Part shown: one piece after another, positions 50,463-61,321 of the stretch
How the letters are laid out: the number at the start of each line of letters is the position of its first letter
Numbering within the stretch: position 1 is the first letter of the stretch
Made by a program: the position numbers and the translations under genes
Origin: Streptomyces cylindrosporus
GTDB taxonomy: Bacteria > Actinomycetota > Actinomycetes > Streptomycetales > Streptomycetaceae
Direction of reading: 5' to 3'
Assembly (NCBI RefSeq): GCF_022698165.1
Contig: NZ_JALDAY010000002.1
Location: forward strand, 310,001 to 374,000
DNA length: 64,000 bases
The notes under the pieces: generated by a model
What the model was told of the DNA's origin: nothing
The model's database searches: none
The model's input: only the letters and a program-made list of their open reading frames with translations

Positions 50463-51848
50463 CTAGCGGTTGGCCACCGCCTGCTTCACCAGCGTCTTGC
50501 CGAAGTCCCACATCAGCCCGCCACCGCTGTGCGCGTCGTCCATCACGGCCGTGAACGCGTCCACGAACCGGTCCACGTCCTGCTCGCCGACGACCAGCGG
50601 CGGGATCAGCTTGATCACCTCCAGGTGGTCCCCGGAGACCTGGGTGAGGATCCGGTGCCGCTGGAGCAGCGGTACGACGACCATCTGCGCGAACAGGCCC
50701 TTGCGCGCGGCCTGCAGCATGGTCCAACGGCTGCGCAGCTTCAGCGACTTGGGCCTGCCGAACTCGATGCCGATCATCAGGCCGCGCCCGCGGACGTCGG
50801 CGAGCAGATCGTACTTGTCGATCAGCGCGGTGAGCCGGGACTTCAACTGCTCCCCGGTCGCCCGGGCGCCCGCGACGACCTGCTCGTTCTCCATGACCGA
50901 GAGCACCGCGAGACCGGCCGCCATGGCCTGGGCGTTGGACCCGAAGCTCGCCGAGTGGACCAGCACCCGGTCCATGGACGAGTAGACCTTCTTGAAGATC
51001 CAGTCCTTGCCCAGCGTGGCCCCGACCGGGACATAGCCGCCCGACAGCGCCTTCGCCACGCACACCAGGTCCGGCTCGACGCCGTCCTCGTGCTGGTAGG
51101 CGTAGAAGTCGCCGGTCCGGCCGAGGCCCGTCTGCACCTCGTCGGCGATCAGCAACGCCTTGTGCCTGCGCAGGAGTTCCTGGGCCGCCCGCAGATACCC
51201 GGGCGGTGCCTCGTGCACGCCCTTGCCCTGGATCGGCTCGACGATCAGGGCGGCGACGTCGCCCTTCTTCAACTCCCGTGCCAGGGCGTCGAGATCGCCG
51301 AGCGGTACGGCCGTGTCGGGCAGCAGCGGGGCGAAGCCGTCGCGGAAGCCGTCCTCGCCGTTGACCGACAGCGAGCCGGTGGTCAGGCCGTGGAAGGCGT
51401 GGTCGCAGTAGAGGATCCTGGGCCTGCCGGTGGCGTACCGGGCGAACTTCAGCGCCGTCTCCACCGCCTCCGTGCCGCTGTTGCCGAAGAACACGCGGTC
51501 CAGGTGCGGGCTGTACGTCAGCAGCTTCTCGGCCAGCAGCCCGGGCAGCGGCTGGCAGTCGAAGCGGGTGAGGTCTGCGAGCTGGGCGTCGAGGACGTCG
51601 TGCAGCGCCTTGCGGACGACGGGGTGGTGGCGGCCCAGGCCCATCACCCCGAACCCGGCGAGCATGTCCAGGTAGTCGTTGCCGTCCGCGTCCCAGAAGT
51701 GGGCGCCCTCGGCGCGCTCGTAGACCTTGTCGAAGCCGATGGTGTGGAGCATGCGCGGGAGTTGGTGGTTCAGGTACTTCCCGTGCAGCTCGTAGCGCTC
51801 GGCTCCGCGCTCGGCCAGGAGTGCGCCGAGGTCGAACTCCTTGGTCAT
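50463..51848 (-). CDS. Class III aminotransferase of the hopanoid operon (HpnO-like)
   Basis: PLP-dependent aminotransferase, 461 residues, of the acetylornithine/aspartate aminotransferase class. The PLP Lys is Lys266 in [16 protein letters not shown], with [15 protein letters not shown] before it. As the last gene of the hopanoid operon (4-bp overlap with dxs), it is thought to convert a formylhopane or ribosylhopane-derived aldehyde to aminobacteriohopanetriol. That assignment is from operon context; the sequence alone gives only the class. Cytoplasmic. Confidence 0.85.
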   Translation of the reverse strand: MTKEFDLGALLAERGAERYELHGKYLNHQLPRMLHTIGFDKVYERAEGAHFWDADGNDYLDMLAGFGVMGLGRHHPVVRKALHDVLDAQLADLTRFDCQPLPGLLAEKLLTYSPHLDRVFFGNSGTEAVETALKFARYATGRPRILYCDHAFHGLTTGSLSVNGEDGFRDGFAPLLPDTAVPLGDLDALARELKKGDVAALIVEPIQGKGVHEAPPGYLRAAQELLRRHKALLIADEVQTGLGRTGDFYAYQHEDGVEPDLVCVAKALSGGYVPVGATLGKDWIFKKVYSSMDRVLVHSASFGSNAQAMAAGLAVLSVMENEQVVAGARATGEQLKSRLTALIDKYDLLADVRGRGLMIGIEFGRPKSLKLRSRWTMLQAARKGLFAQMVVVPLLQRHRILTQVSGDHLEVIKLIPPLVVGEQDVDRFVDAFTAVMDDAHSGGGLMWDFGKTLVKQAVANR

Positions 51849-53779
51849 TCAGCCTTCTCCTTGACTGTGCCGTCCAGCTGTTCCTTGACGGCCAGGGTGT
51901 CCTCGGCCTCCTTGACCGCGAGGCTCGCGCTGATCCGTCCGGCGACCTCGACGGGCGTGAGCCCGATGTCGGCCAGCACCTCGCCGCGCTTGGCGTGCGC
52001 GAGGAACTGCTCCGGGATGCCGAACCGCCGTACCGGTACGTCGACTTCGGCATCCCCGAGGGCCAGCGCGACCGCGGCGCCGACGCCGGCCGCGCGGCTG
52101 TTGTCCTCGACGACGGCCACCAGGCGGTGTTCGGCGGCGAGGCCCGGCAGCGCCGGGTCGACCGGCTTGACCCAGCGCGGGTCGACGACCGTGCAGGAGA
52201 TCCCGCGCGCCTCCAGCAGCTCGGCGGCCTGGAGGCAGACGGGTGCCATCACGCCGACGGCCACGAGGAGCACCTCGGGTGCGTCCGGGCCGCGGTGCAG
52301 GACGTCGAGGCCGCCGACCCGGTCGATCGCCGGGATCTCGGGCCCGACCGACTCCTTCGGGAAGCGGACCAGCGTCGGCGCGTCGTCGACGGCGACCGCC
52401 TCGCGCAGCTGCGCCCGCAGCTGGTCGGCGTCGCGCGGGGCGGCGATCCTGAGCCCCGGTACGACCTGGAGGATGGACATGTCCCACATGCCGTTGTGGG
52501 AGGGCCCGTCGACGCCCGTGACGCCGGCCCGGTCCAGGACGAAGGTCACTCCGCAGCGGTGCAGCGCGACGTCCATGAGGAGCTGGTCGAAGGCACGGTT
52601 GAGGAAGGTGGCGTAGACGGCGACGACCGGGTGCAGCCCGCCGGTCGCCAGGCCTGCCGCGCTCACCGCCGCGTGCTGCTCGGCGATGCCCACGTCCCAC
52701 ACCCGGTCCGGGAACCGCGCCGCGAACTTGCCGAGCCCCACCGGGTGCAGCATGGCCGCCGTGATCGCCACGACGTCCTCCCGCTCCTGTCCGATCGCGG
52801 CGATCTCGTCGCCGAACACGGAGGTCCAGGAAGGGGAGTTGGCCGGGGTGAGGGGCTCGCAGGTGAGCGGGTCCATCACGCCGACGGTGTGGAAGTGGTC
52901 CTCCTCGTGGGCGAGGGCGGGCTCGTAGCCGCGGCCCTTCTCCGTGAGGCAGTGGACCAGCACCGGACCGTGGAACCGTTTCGCGCGCCGCAGCGCGGAC
53001 TCGACGGCCCCGACGTCGTGCCCGTCGATCGGGCCGACGTACTTCAGGCCCAGGTCCTCGAACATGCCCTGCGGGGCGAACGCGTCCTTGAAGCCCTTCT
53101 TCGCGCCGTGCAGCGACTCGTAGATGGTGTTGCCGACGACCGGCGTGCGCAGCAGCACGTCCTTGCCCCAGGCCAGCACCTTCTCGTACGAGTCGGTGGT
53201 GCGCAGGGTGGCCAGGTGGTTGGCGAGGCCGCCGATGGTCGGCGCGTACGACCGCTCGTTGTCGTTGACGACGATGATCAGCGGGCGGTCCTTGGCGGCG
53301 GCGATGTTGTTCAGCGCCTCCCAGGCCATGCCGCCGGTCAGCGCGCCGTCGCCGATGACCGCGACCACGTGCCCCTTCTCGCCCTGCACCTGGCGGGCCT
53401 TGGCGAGTCCGTCGGCCCAGCCGAGCGCCGTGGAGGCGTGGCTGTTCTCGACGATGTCGTGCTCGGACTCCTCGCGCGACGGGTAGCCGGACAGGCCGCC
53501 CTTGCCGCGCAGCTTCGAGAAGTCCTGACGTCCCGTCAGCAGCTTGTGGACGTAGCTCTGATGGCCGGTGTCCCAGACGATGCGGTCGACGGGCGACTCG
53601 AAGACCCGGTGGAGCGCGATGGACAGTTCCACCACCCCCAGGTTGGGCCCGAGGTGTCCGCCGGTCCTGGCCACCGCATGCACCAGGAACTCCCTGATCT
53701 CTTCGGACAGTTCACCGAGTTCCGCCTCGGACAGCGCCTTAAGGTCGCGTGGTCCCCGGATGTTCTCCAGAATGGTCAC
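51845..53779 (-). CDS. dxs: 1-deoxy-D-xylulose-5-phosphate synthase
   Basis: First enzyme of the MEP isoprenoid pathway. It joins pyruvate and glyceraldehyde 3-phosphate, with TPP as cofactor. The 644 residues carry the DXS motifs [31 protein letters not shown] (TPP), [18 protein letters not shown], and a transketolase C-domain. This is a hopanoid-cluster copy that boosts C5 supply; a second housekeeping copy could be elsewhere. It overlaps the aminotransferase by 4 bp and follows ispG by 27 bp. Confidence 0.96.
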   Translation of the reverse strand: MTILENIRGPRDLKALSEAELGELSEEIREFLVHAVARTGGHLGPNLGVVELSIALHRVFESPVDRIVWDTGHQSYVHKLLTGRQDFSKLRGKGGLSGYPSREESEHDIVENSHASTALGWADGLAKARQVQGEKGHVVAVIGDGALTGGMAWEALNNIAAAKDRPLIIVVNDNERSYAPTIGGLANHLATLRTTDSYEKVLAWGKDVLLRTPVVGNTIYESLHGAKKGFKDAFAPQGMFEDLGLKYVGPIDGHDVGAVESALRRAKRFHGPVLVHCLTEKGRGYEPALAHEEDHFHTVGVMDPLTCEPLTPANSPSWTSVFGDEIAAIGQEREDVVAITAAMLHPVGLGKFAARFPDRVWDVGIAEQHAAVSAAGLATGGLHPVVAVYATFLNRAFDQLLMDVALHRCGVTFVLDRAGVTGVDGPSHNGMWDMSILQVVPGLRIAAPRDADQLRAQLREAVAVDDAPTLVRFPKESVGPEIPAIDRVGGLDVLHRGPDAPEVLLVAVGVMAPVCLQAAELLEARGISCTVVDPRWVKPVDPALPGLAAEHRLVAVVEDNSRAAGVGAAVALALGDAEVDVPVRRFGIPEQFLAHAKRGEVLADIGLTPVEVAGRISASLAVKEAEDTLAVKEQLDGTVKEKAE

Positions 53780-53806
53780 GCTCGGGCCCCCTTCGGTCCG
53801 TGCTGT

Positions 53807-54964
53807 TCAACTCACGGTGACGGCCGGCTCCCCCGACGCGACGCCGTCCTGCTCCATCTGTTCGGCGATCTTCATCGCCTCCTCGATGAGGGTCTCCACG
53901 ATCTTCGACTCGGGCACGGTCTTGACGACCTCGCCCTTGACGAAGATCTGGCCCTTTCCATTGCCGGAGGCGACCCCCAGGTCCGCCTCCCGCGCCTCGC
54001 CGGGGCCGTTGACCACACAACCCATCACGGCTACCCGCAGCGGGACTTCCATGCCCTCCAGGCCCGCCGTGACCTCGTCGGCCAGCTTGTAGACGTCGAC
54101 CTGGGCGCGCCCGCAGGACGGGCACGACACGATCTCCAGGCGGCGCTGCCGCAGCCCGAGGGACTCCAGGATCTGGATGCCGACCTTGACCTCCTCGGCG
54201 GGAGGCGCGGACAGCGAGACCCGGATCGTGTCCCCGATGCCCTGCGACAGCAGCGCCCCGAAGGCGACGGCGGACTTGATCGTGCCCTGGAAGGCGGGAC
54301 CCGCCTCGGTCACCCCGAGGTGCAGCGGGTAGTCGCACTGGGCCGCCAGTTGCTTGTAGGCCTCGATCATCACGACCGGGTCGTTGTGCTTCACCGAGAT
54401 CTTGATGTCCCGGAAGTCGTGCTCCTCGAAGAGCGAGGCCTCCCACAGCGCGCTCTCGACGAGCGCCTCCGGGGTCGCCTTGCCGTACTTCTGCAGCAGC
54501 CGCTTGTCGAGGGAGCCGGCGTTGACCCCGATCCGGATCGGCGTGCCGTGGTCCTTGGCGGCCCGCGCGATCTCCCTCACCTGGTCGTCGAACTTCTTGA
54601 TGTTGCCCGGGTTGACCCGTACCGCGGCACACCCGGCCTCGATCGCCGCGAACACGTACTTCGGCTGGAAGTGGATGTCCGCGATCACCGGGATCTGCGA
54701 CTTGCGGGCGATGGTGGCCAGCGCGTCCGCGTCGTCCTGCGTGGGGCAGGCGACGCGGACGATCTGGCAGCCGGACGCGGTGAGTTCGGCGATCTGCTGG
54801 AGCGTGGCGCCGATGTCCGAGGTACGGGTCGTCGTCATCGACTGCACCGACACCGGTGCCCCGCCCCCGACCGCCACCGGCCCGACCTGGATCCGCCGCG
54901 ACACGCGCCGCTCGGCGACGGGCCGGGCCGGTACCCCGGGGAGGCCCAGAGGAATGGCGGTCAC
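53807..54964 (-). CDS. ispG: 4-hydroxy-3-methylbut-2-enyl diphosphate synthase (IspG/GcpE)
   Basis: MEP-pathway enzyme turning MEcPP to HMBPP with a [4Fe-4S] cluster. The 385 residues have family motifs [12 protein letters not shown] at the N-terminus, VADIHFQP, INPGN-like [12 protein letters not shown], and the cluster Cys in SCPSCGRAQ and [10 protein letters not shown]. Start is GTG at 54964, 4 bp downstream of the hpnH stop. It is part of the hopanoid operon, giving local supply of precursors. Confidence 0.95.
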   Translation of the reverse strand: MTAIPLGLPGVPARPVAERRVSRRIQVGPVAVGGGAPVSVQSMTTTRTSDIGATLQQIAELTASGCQIVRVACPTQDDADALATIARKSQIPVIADIHFQPKYVFAAIEAGCAAVRVNPGNIKKFDDQVREIARAAKDHGTPIRIGVNAGSLDKRLLQKYGKATPEALVESALWEASLFEEHDFRDIKISVKHNDPVVMIEAYKQLAAQCDYPLHLGVTEAGPAFQGTIKSAVAFGALLSQGIGDTIRVSLSAPPAEEVKVGIQILESLGLRQRRLEIVSCPSCGRAQVDVYKLADEVTAGLEGMEVPLRVAVMGCVVNGPGEAREADLGVASGNGKGQIFVKGEVVKTVPESKIVETLIEEAMKIAEQMEQDGVASGEPAVTVS

Positions 54965-54968
54965 GACG

Positions 54969-55991
54969 TCACTCCCGGTTTCCGGAGACCGTCTCGCGCA
55001 TCGCGCGCAGGGACTCCTTCAGGGACCCCATGGTGGCGAGGACGGCGGTGGGCTCGTAGCCGCAGTGCGCCATGCAGTTGGCGCAGCGCGGGTCCTTGCC
55101 GCGGCCGTACTTGTCCCAGTCGGTCTCCTCGATGAGTTCGCGGTACGTCGGCACGTACCCGTCGCTCATCAGGTAGCAGGGGCGCTGCCAGCCGAAGAGC
55201 GAGTAGTTCGGGATCGCCCAGGCCGTGCACGGGAAGTCGACCTTGCCCTCCAGGAAGTCCAGGAAGAGCGGCGAGTGGTTGAGCCGCCACTTGCGGCGGT
55301 TGCCGCCCGCGAAGGCCTTCTTGAACAGCTCGCGGGTCTGCTCGACGCCGAGGAAGTGCTCCTGGTCGGGGGCCTTCTCGTAGGCGTAGGCGGGCGAGAT
55401 CATCATCTCGTCGACCTTGAGGTCGTCGTTGAGGAAGTTGAGCACCTCGATGATGGTCTGCGGGGTGTCGGTGTTGAAGAAGGTCGAGTTGGTGGTGACC
55501 CGGAAGCCGCGCCGCTTGGCCTCCTTGATCGCCTCCACGGCCTCGTCGAACACGCCCTCCTTCGCCACGGACTCGTCGTGCCGCTCGCGCAGCCCGTCGA
55601 TGTGCACCGCGAAGGCGAAGTACGGGGAGGGCTTGAACTTGTCCATCTTCTTGCGCAGCAGCATGGCGTTGGTGCAGAGGAAGACGTACTTCTTCTTCGC
55701 CACCAACTGCCGCACGATCTCGTCGATCTGAGGGTGCATCAGGGGCTCACCGCCCGCGATGGACACCATCGGCGCACCGGACTCCAGCACCGCCCCGACG
55801 GCCTGCGCGACCGGCATGCGCTGCTTGAGCACGCCCGCCGGGTGCTGGATCTTGCCGCAGCCCTCGCACTTCAGGTTGCATGCGAAGAGAGGTTCCAGCT
55901 CCACGATCAGCGGGAACTTGTCCCGCTTGCGGAGCTTCTGTTCGGCCAAGTATGTAGCGACCTTGATGGACTGACGCAGCGGCATGGCCAT
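54969..55991 (-). CDS. hpnH: Adenosylhopane synthase, radical SAM (HpnH)
   Basis: Radical-SAM enzyme that attaches the 5'-deoxyadenosyl group to hopene, the first step of side-chain extension. The 340 residues contain the cluster motif C-x3-C-x2-C (Cys38, Cys42, Cys45 in [10 protein letters not shown]), GGEP, and a C-terminal Cys group ([12 protein letters not shown]) typical of the family. The ATG at 55991 fits AGGAGGTGA with 8 nt spacing; a later ATG at 55985 is possible. It follows hpnG by 5 bp. Confidence 0.95.
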   Translation of the reverse strand: MAMPLRQSIKVATYLAEQKLRKRDKFPLIVELEPLFACNLKCEGCGKIQHPAGVLKQRMPVAQAVGAVLESGAPMVSIAGGEPLMHPQIDEIVRQLVAKKKYVFLCTNAMLLRKKMDKFKPSPYFAFAVHIDGLRERHDESVAKEGVFDEAVEAIKEAKRRGFRVTTNSTFFNTDTPQTIIEVLNFLNDDLKVDEMMISPAYAYEKAPDQEHFLGVEQTRELFKKAFAGGNRRKWRLNHSPLFLDFLEGKVDFPCTAWAIPNYSLFGWQRPCYLMSDGYVPTYRELIEETDWDKYGRGKDPRCANCMAHCGYEPTAVLATMGSLKESLRAMRETVSGNRE

Positions 55992-55996
55992 CTGGC

Positions 55997-56638
55997 TCAC
56001 CTCCTGGGGAGCAGCAAGGAACGGTGCCATTCGAAGAAAGCTGGAAGTACGGAACGAAGGACGCGGAAGGCTGATATTCCACCGCGCACCGTGCCGATCC
56101 GGACGAGTTCATGTTCAGGAGCGTCCACGACCACCCGTACGGCCGCAACGGGGCGCTCGCCTGCGCGAACGGCGCTCAGGAGCGTCGCCGCGGATTCCAT
56201 GTCGACCGCGATTGCGCCGGTCGTGAGCAGATCCGACCGTTCCTGACCGCGGACGACGTGATCGGAGCCGGTGAGCGGTCCGGTATGCACGGTGCGCCCG
56301 GGCACGGCCCGTACCAGCTCCTTGACGAGTAGGTCGGTTCCCACGCACGGAACGGTTCCGTCCGGGTCCCGGGTCTCCTCGGCCACCACGAGGTCGCCGG
56401 GGTGCATGCCGGGAGCGAGCCCCGCGCAGAACCCGGTGGCCAGCACGGCGGCCTCACGAAGCGCCGGATCGGCGAGGACTCGGGTGACCGAGCGCTCGGC
56501 CGCCCTGGGCCCCATGCCGGTGCGGAGCACGGTGACGGGCCCGCCGGCACCGCCGCGGTCGCCGGTGCGCAGGGCGAGGTGCTCGATGCCGAGCGCGCAG
56601 GCGATCAGCAGCGGGGCCGGAGCGGGCTGTGTGCTCAT
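55997..56638 (-). CDS. hpnG: Hopanoid-associated nucleosidase/phosphorylase (HpnG)
   Basis: A 213-residue member of the purine nucleoside phosphorylase/MTA nucleosidase fold. Visible parts are VLRTGMGPRAAERSV, ATGFCAGLAPGMHPGDLVVAE and AVDMESAATL, the ribose/base-binding Glu motif. In hopanoid clusters it removes adenine from adenosylhopane, giving ribosylhopane. ATG at 56638 overlaps the shc stop (ATGA), and it is followed 5 bp later by hpnH. The longer in-frame extension upstream is antisense-like and inside shc. Confidence 0.9.
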   Translation of the reverse strand: MSTQPAPAPLLIACALGIEHLALRTGDRGGAGGPVTVLRTGMGPRAAERSVTRVLADPALREAAVLATGFCAGLAPGMHPGDLVVAEETRDPDGTVPCVGTDLLVKELVRAVPGRTVHTGPLTGSDHVVRGQERSDLLTTGAIAVDMESAATLLSAVRAGERPVAAVRVVVDAPEHELVRIGTVRGGISAFRVLRSVLPAFFEWHRSLLLPRR

Positions 56639-58644
56639 CAACCCCCCTTGACCTCGGCGAGAGGCTTCGCGGAGAAGGGCTCGCCGTTGACGTACCGGCC
56701 CAGCGCGGTGAGCGGGAACACCTGCCGGTAGAGGTGGTAGTTGATCGAGAAGTCCCAGGGGAAGCCGGTTCCGGTGAAGTACGGCTCGTCCCAGGAGCCG
56801 TCCTCCCGCTGGGTGGCCGCGAGCCACTCGACGCCGCGCTCGACGGCCTTGGAGTCCCTCTCCCCCGCCGCGAGCAGCGCCATCAGCGCCCACGCGGTCT
56901 GCGAGGCGGTGGAGGCGCCCTTGCCGCTCCACTTCTTGGCGTCCTTGTACGAGCGGAGGTCCTCGCCCCAGCCGCCGTCGTCGTTCTGCACGGACTCCAG
57001 CCAGGCCACGGCCCGCCGGATCGCCGGGTGCGAGCCGGGGAACCCGGCCGCGACCAGAGCGGGCACGACGGACCCGGTGCCGTAGATGTAGTTGACGCCC
57101 CAGCGCCCGAACCACGAGCCGTCCGGCTCCTGTTCGGCGAGCAGCCACTCGATGCCGCGCCGGGTGCGCGGGTCGTGCGAGAGGCCCTCGACCGCAAGCA
57201 TCTCCACCACGTGCGCGGTGACGTCGGCGGACGGCGGGTCGATGACCTCGCCGAAGTCGCAGAACGGCAGCCGGTTGGGGAACGGGCTGGTGTTGTCGAC
57301 GTCGAAGGCGCCCCAGGCCCCGTTCTTCGACTGCATCCCGAGGTTCCAGCGCACCCCGCGCCCGATCGCCCGGTCCACCCGCTCCGGGTCGTGGTGCTTG
57401 ACCCGGCGCAGGGCGAGGACGACCTCGGCGGTGTCGTCGATGTCGGGGTAGTTGTCGTTGTGGAACTCGAACGCCCAGCCGCCGGGCGGCAGTTGGGGTC
57501 GCTTCACGGCCCAGTCGCCGGGCCGGACGATCTCCTCGCCGAGCATCCAGTCGGCGGCCTTGACGAGCTGCGGATGGTCGGCGGGCACGCCCGCGTCCAC
57601 GAGCGCGATGGTCGCCAGGCACGTGTCCCACACGGGCGACTGGCAGGCCTCGACCATCCGGGCGCCGTCCTCGCGCCACACGGCGAAACGGTCCAGCGAG
57701 GCCAACCCCTCGCGCATCACCGGGTGTTCGAGGTCGTAGCCCAGCAGGTACAGCGCGATCACCGAGTACACGGCGGGTGGCTGGATGCCGCCCCAGCAGC
57801 CGTCGTTCTCCTGCCGCTCGATGATCCAGCGCGCCGCGGAGTTCATCGCCGACCTGCGCAGTCCGCGCGGGACGACCTTGCGCAGCCGGTGCAGCGCCTT
57901 GTCCAGACGCTGGAAGGCGCCGTCCCAACTGGCCGCCGGGGCAAGGGGTTTCGGCGGGTTCGGGTTGTCCGGGTCGGTGTGCAGCTCGTCGAGCGGGAAG
58001 GGCGCGGGCCGCACCGGCCGCTTCGCGGAGACGATCGTCAGCGGGACGATCGTCTGCCGGGCCCAGCACCCGAAGTCGTAGATGTTGAGCGGCACCCACT
58101 TGGGGAAGTAGATGAGTTCCGGCGGGAGTTCGGGCAGGTCCTCCCACTTCCACCAGCCGAACAGCGCGAGCCAGATCCGGGTGAAGACCCGGGAGGCGGC
58201 GATCCCGCCCCGCGCGCGGATCCACGCCGAGGCCTTCGCCATGTGGGGGGCGTCCGGCTCGTCGCCGGCGAGGCGGAGGGCGACGTACGCCTCGACGGTG
58301 GTGGAGAGTTCGCCGGGGCCGCCGTAGAAGCTGGCCCAGGTGCCGTCCTCGCGCTGCTCGCCGCGGATGAACAGCGCCGCGGCGTGCGCGGTCGCCTCGT
58401 CGAGGATGCCCAGGAACTGCCGCAGCAGCAGGTCCTCGGCGTCCATGGTCACGTTGGTCTCGAGGTCGCCCTTCCACCAGCCCTGGGCGTCCTGCCGGGA
58501 GAGCAGGAAGGCGGTGGAGCGTTGTACCGCGCGTACGGCGACGTCGTGCACCCCCGTCGCCACGGGGTTCGTGCTGTCGGTTTCGCTGGCCGAGGCTGCC
58601 CGGGGCGGCAGTGCCCCGGTGCTTCCGTCGGTCGTCGCTGTCAT
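56638..58644 (-). CDS. shc: Squalene-hopene cyclase
   Basis: Cyclises squalene to hopene and hopanol in one step at the membrane. The 668-residue protein has the catalytic acid motif DIDDTA at residues 401-406, several QW repeats (for example DGSWFGRWGVNYIYGT and DDGGWGED) and the family ending DGSWDEPYFTGTGFPWDF. Length is normal. It overlaps hpnG by 1 to 4 bp. The 119 bp upstream, before the polyprenyl synthase end, hold a hairpin. Confidence 0.97.
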   Translation of the reverse strand: MTATTDGSTGALPPRAASASETDSTNPVATGVHDVAVRAVQRSTAFLLSRQDAQGWWKGDLETNVTMDAEDLLLRQFLGILDEATAHAAALFIRGEQREDGTWASFYGGPGELSTTVEAYVALRLAGDEPDAPHMAKASAWIRARGGIAASRVFTRIWLALFGWWKWEDLPELPPELIYFPKWVPLNIYDFGCWARQTIVPLTIVSAKRPVRPAPFPLDELHTDPDNPNPPKPLAPAASWDGAFQRLDKALHRLRKVVPRGLRRSAMNSAARWIIERQENDGCWGGIQPPAVYSVIALYLLGYDLEHPVMREGLASLDRFAVWREDGARMVEACQSPVWDTCLATIALVDAGVPADHPQLVKAADWMLGEEIVRPGDWAVKRPQLPPGGWAFEFHNDNYPDIDDTAEVVLALRRVKHHDPERVDRAIGRGVRWNLGMQSKNGAWGAFDVDNTSPFPNRLPFCDFGEVIDPPSADVTAHVVEMLAVEGLSHDPRTRRGIEWLLAEQEPDGSWFGRWGVNYIYGTGSVVPALVAAGFPGSHPAIRRAVAWLESVQNDDGGWGEDLRSYKDAKKWSGKGASTASQTAWALMALLAAGERDSKAVERGVEWLAATQREDGSWDEPYFTGTGFPWDFSINYHLYRQVFPLTALGRYVNGEPFSAKPLAEVKGG

Positions 58645-58694
58645 GGCTTCCCCTTCGTGCAGTCGTGCGAGTCGTGCTGCTGTGGGTCCGCCGT

Positions 58695-58730
58695 CGGCCG
58701 GTGCCCTGATGGTGCCTTCGGCACCGGCCG
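58695..58730 (-). other. Intergenic hairpin between polyprenyl synthase and shc
   Basis: Eleven-bp arms CGGCCGGTGCC (58695-58705) and GGCACCGGCCG (58720-58730), with an alternative smaller hairpin GGTGCC-TTC-GGCACC at 58711-58725. Located in the only sizeable gap of the hopanoid operon, it may attenuate transcription or stabilise the mRNA of the shc part. Whether it terminates is not clear from sequence. Confidence 0.55.
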
Positions 58731-58763
58731 GCGACTACGCGAGGGCTATTCGACCGATAGTGA

Positions 58764-59894
58764 TCATCTCTTTCGTACGACGACGAAGTCCGCGAGCGCC
58801 GCGAACCGGGCCCTCACCCGGTCGGGCATGTCGATGGCGTCCAGCGCCTCGATGGCGGTGGTGTACTGACGGCGCGCCTCCTCGGCCGTCCATTCCCGGC
58901 CGCCCGCCTCCTCGATGAGGGCGGCGCGGGCCGCGAACTCCTCCTCGGAGAAGTTCTCGAAGTCGCTGCTCTTGGCGTCGGCCGCGAGGATCTCGCCGAG
59001 CTGGTCGGAGGCGGGTCCGCCCGCCGCGAGCGCGGCCACGACCGGCAGGGACTTCTTGCGCTGGCGCAGGTCGCTCCAGGTCTGCTTGCCGGTGGAGACC
59101 GGGTCGCCCCAGATGCCGAGGAGGTCGTCGACGGCCTGGAAGGCGAGGCCCAGGTGGTAGCCGTACCTCTCCAGCGTGTCGGCGGTGCGGTCGTCCGCGC
59201 CGCCGAGCACCGCGCCGATGGAGGAGGCGCAGGCGAGCAGGGCGCCGGTCTTGTTGCCCTCCATCTCCAGGCACTCCTCGACGCTGACGCGGTCGCGGTG
59301 CTCGTAGGAGATGTCCTGCGCCTGGCCGTCGATCAGGGCGCGGGTGGCGCTGGTCAGGCGGCGGGTGGCGCGGCCCGCCTCGACCGAGCCGAGCTCCAGC
59401 AGCACCTCGTTGGCCAGGGCGAACAGGGCGTCGCCGACCAGGATCGCCTGGGCGGGGCCGTGCACCTTCCAGACGGTGTCGCGGTGGCGGCGCTGTTCGT
59501 CGCCGTCCATCAGGTCGTCGTGCAGGAGCGAGAAGTTGTGGACCAGCTCGACGGCGACGGCGCCGGGGATGCCGACCTCGGGCGCGGCGCCGGTCACCTC
59601 GGCGGACAGGACCGCGAGGGCGGGGCGCACGGCCTTGCCGCCGCCGCCGGCCGCGGGGTTGCCCTCGGCGTCGATCCAGCCGAAGTGGTAGGCGGAAACG
59701 GTGTCCATGGGAGGGGCCAGGCGGTCCACGGCCGCCCGCAGTACCGGTGTGGCAAGGGTCCGGCCGCGCTCCAGGAGCGCGGTCACGTCCACCGCGTCGG
59801 CAGCCGTCTCGGCCGGGGGCACAGTGGGCACAGTCTCTCCTCTTGTTGCGGTACCGGGGGTGCGGGGGCCGCCTGCCGCCTGCTGGTCGAGCAT
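58764..59894 (-). CDS. Polyprenyl (farnesyl/geranylgeranyl-type) diphosphate synthase
   Basis: Prenyltransferase of 376 residues. It makes the C15 (or longer) diphosphate for squalene synthesis. First Asp motif HDDLMDGDEQRR, second VDDLLGIWGD, and KTGALLACAS in between. The first 60 residues are a poorly conserved extension. The ATG at 59894 overlaps the hpnE stop (ATGA); a GTG codon at 59897 is equally placed. It belongs to the hopanoid operon, between hpnE and shc. Confidence 0.92.
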   Translation of the reverse strand: MLDQQAAGGPRTPGTATRGETVPTVPPAETAADAVDVTALLERGRTLATPVLRAAVDRLAPPMDTVSAYHFGWIDAEGNPAAGGGGKAVRPALAVLSAEVTGAAPEVGIPGAVAVELVHNFSLLHDDLMDGDEQRRHRDTVWKVHGPAQAILVGDALFALANEVLLELGSVEAGRATRRLTSATRALIDGQAQDISYEHRDRVSVEECLEMEGNKTGALLACASSIGAVLGGADDRTADTLERYGYHLGLAFQAVDDLLGIWGDPVSTGKQTWSDLRQRKKSLPVVAALAAGGPASDQLGEILAADAKSSDFENFSEEEFAARAALIEEAGGREWTAEEARRQYTTAIEALDAIDMPDRVRARFAALADFVVVRKR

Positions 59895-61321
59895 CACGCC
59901 GCCTCCTCGAACTCGAAGAGGCGAGCGGGGCGGGGCCGGCCCAGGGCGGCGAGCGCGGCGTCCGCCGCACTCACACCACTGCGGACCGCACTCTCCATGG
60001 TCGCGGGCCACCCGGTGGCGGTCCACGCTCCGGCCAGGTAGAGGCCGGGGGCTTTCGTTCGGGCGCCGGGCCGCAGCCGTCCGACGCCGGGGCTCGGAGC
60101 GAACGTCGCCGTGCGCTCCCTGGTCACGAAGAAGTCCTTCACCTCCGCGCCGCGCGTACCCGGAAGCAAGCGTTCCAACTCGGGCAGATAGCGCTCGCGC
60201 AGCACGGCGACCGGCTCGTCGATCTCGTCCCGCACGGCCGACTGGGACAGCGCGAGGTACTGGCCCTCGCGCAGCCCGGAGGCGTCGGTCCGGTCGAAGA
60301 CCCATTGGACGGGGGTGCCGAGGGCCGCGAAGAACGGCTTGTCGAGCACCTTGCGGTCGTAGACGACATGGACGTTGAGGATCGGCGCGGTGCCGATCTG
60401 AAGAAGATTTTCCGGGGCGTCGAGCGCGCCGTGAGGCAGCAGGTCATGGGCCTCGCGCTGGGGTACGGCGAGCACGACGGAGTCCGCGGTGAGGGTCTCG
60501 CCGGGAACCTGGACGCTCCAACGCCCGTTCTCGTCAGTAGAGATGGAGGTGACGCGTGTACGGACCTCGGTACGCACGCCCGCGGAGTCGAGCGCCTTGC
60601 GGGCGAGCCGGTCATGCAGTTCACCCAGCGGGACGCGCGCCCATCCGATGTCGGCCGCGCCCGGGTCGGACAGCAGACCGGTCTTGAACACCATCGCGGC
60701 GAGCCCCAGCGAGGAGTCGCCCGCGACCGCGTTGAGGGTGGCGACCCCGACCAGGTCCCACAGGGCCTCGACGGCACGCGCCGACTGACCGTGCGCGGTC
60801 AGCCAGCTGCCGAAGTCCTGCGTGTCCAGGTTCGGATCGGCGAGGTCGAGCCCCTTGAGCGCGAGCGCGGCACGCCCCACCCTGGCCCGCTCGGCGAGCG
60901 AGAGGTGCGGATACGTGGCGAGGCTGCGCCCCAGGTGCAGCGGCACCGGCAGCGCGTCGCGCCGCAGCCGTCCAAGGCGCCGCCCCTCGGGCTTGTCGAC
61001 GTCGAGAACGGGCACGTCGAGACGATCCTGCAGCGGCGCCAGCGCCGTCCCCTCGATGCGGTCGAGGAACCAGCGGTAGGCGGTGCAGCAGCGCAGGTAG
61101 ACGTGCTGTCCGTTGTCGACGGTCAGTTCGCCGCGCTGGAAGGAGAAGGCGAGACCGCCCAGTCTCGGCCTGCCCTCGATCAGGGTGACGCGGACACCCG
61201 CGTCGGCCAGTGCGAGCGCCGCGGTGATGCCGGCGAGCCCGCCGCCGATCACGACGGCGTCCCGCCCGCCTCGTTCCGGCACGTCGGCGGCCGGTTCCTC
61301 GGACTGTGTGCCCTCGCTCAT
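59894..61321 (-). CDS. hpnE: Hydroxysqualene dehydroxylase (HpnE)
   Basis: FAD-dependent amine-oxidase-fold enzyme, 475 residues, reducing hydroxysqualene to squalene, the last step of the HpnCDE route. FAD motif VIGGGLAGITAALALADAG near residue 25, then RLGGLAFSFQRG, and the C-terminal GLYLAGAWTATGWPATMESAVRSG. Its ATG overlaps the stop of the small DUF6380 gene. Normal length. Confidence 0.94.
   Translation of the reverse strand: MSEGTQSEEPAADVPERGGRDAVVIGGGLAGITAALALADAGVRVTLIEGRPRLGGLAFSFQRGELTVDNGQHVYLRCCTAYRWFLDRIEGTALAPLQDRLDVPVLDVDKPEGRRLGRLRRDALPVPLHLGRSLATYPHLSLAERARVGRAALALKGLDLADPNLDTQDFGSWLTAHGQSARAVEALWDLVGVATLNAVAGDSSLGLAAMVFKTGLLSDPGAADIGWARVPLGELHDRLARKALDSAGVRTEVRTRVTSISTDENGRWSVQVPGETLTADSVVLAVPQREAHDLLPHGALDAPENLLQIGTAPILNVHVVYDRKVLDKPFFAALGTPVQWVFDRTDASGLREGQYLALSQSAVRDEIDEPVAVLRERYLPELERLLPGTRGAEVKDFFVTRERTATFAPSPGVGRLRPGARTKAPGLYLAGAWTATGWPATMESAVRSGVSAADAALAALGRPRPARLFEFEEAA

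Noticed and set aside
51821..55135. 1104-codon plus-strand frame across dxs and ispG
   Set aside because: Antisense to two unmistakable MEP-pathway genes; no ribosome site and no domain features.
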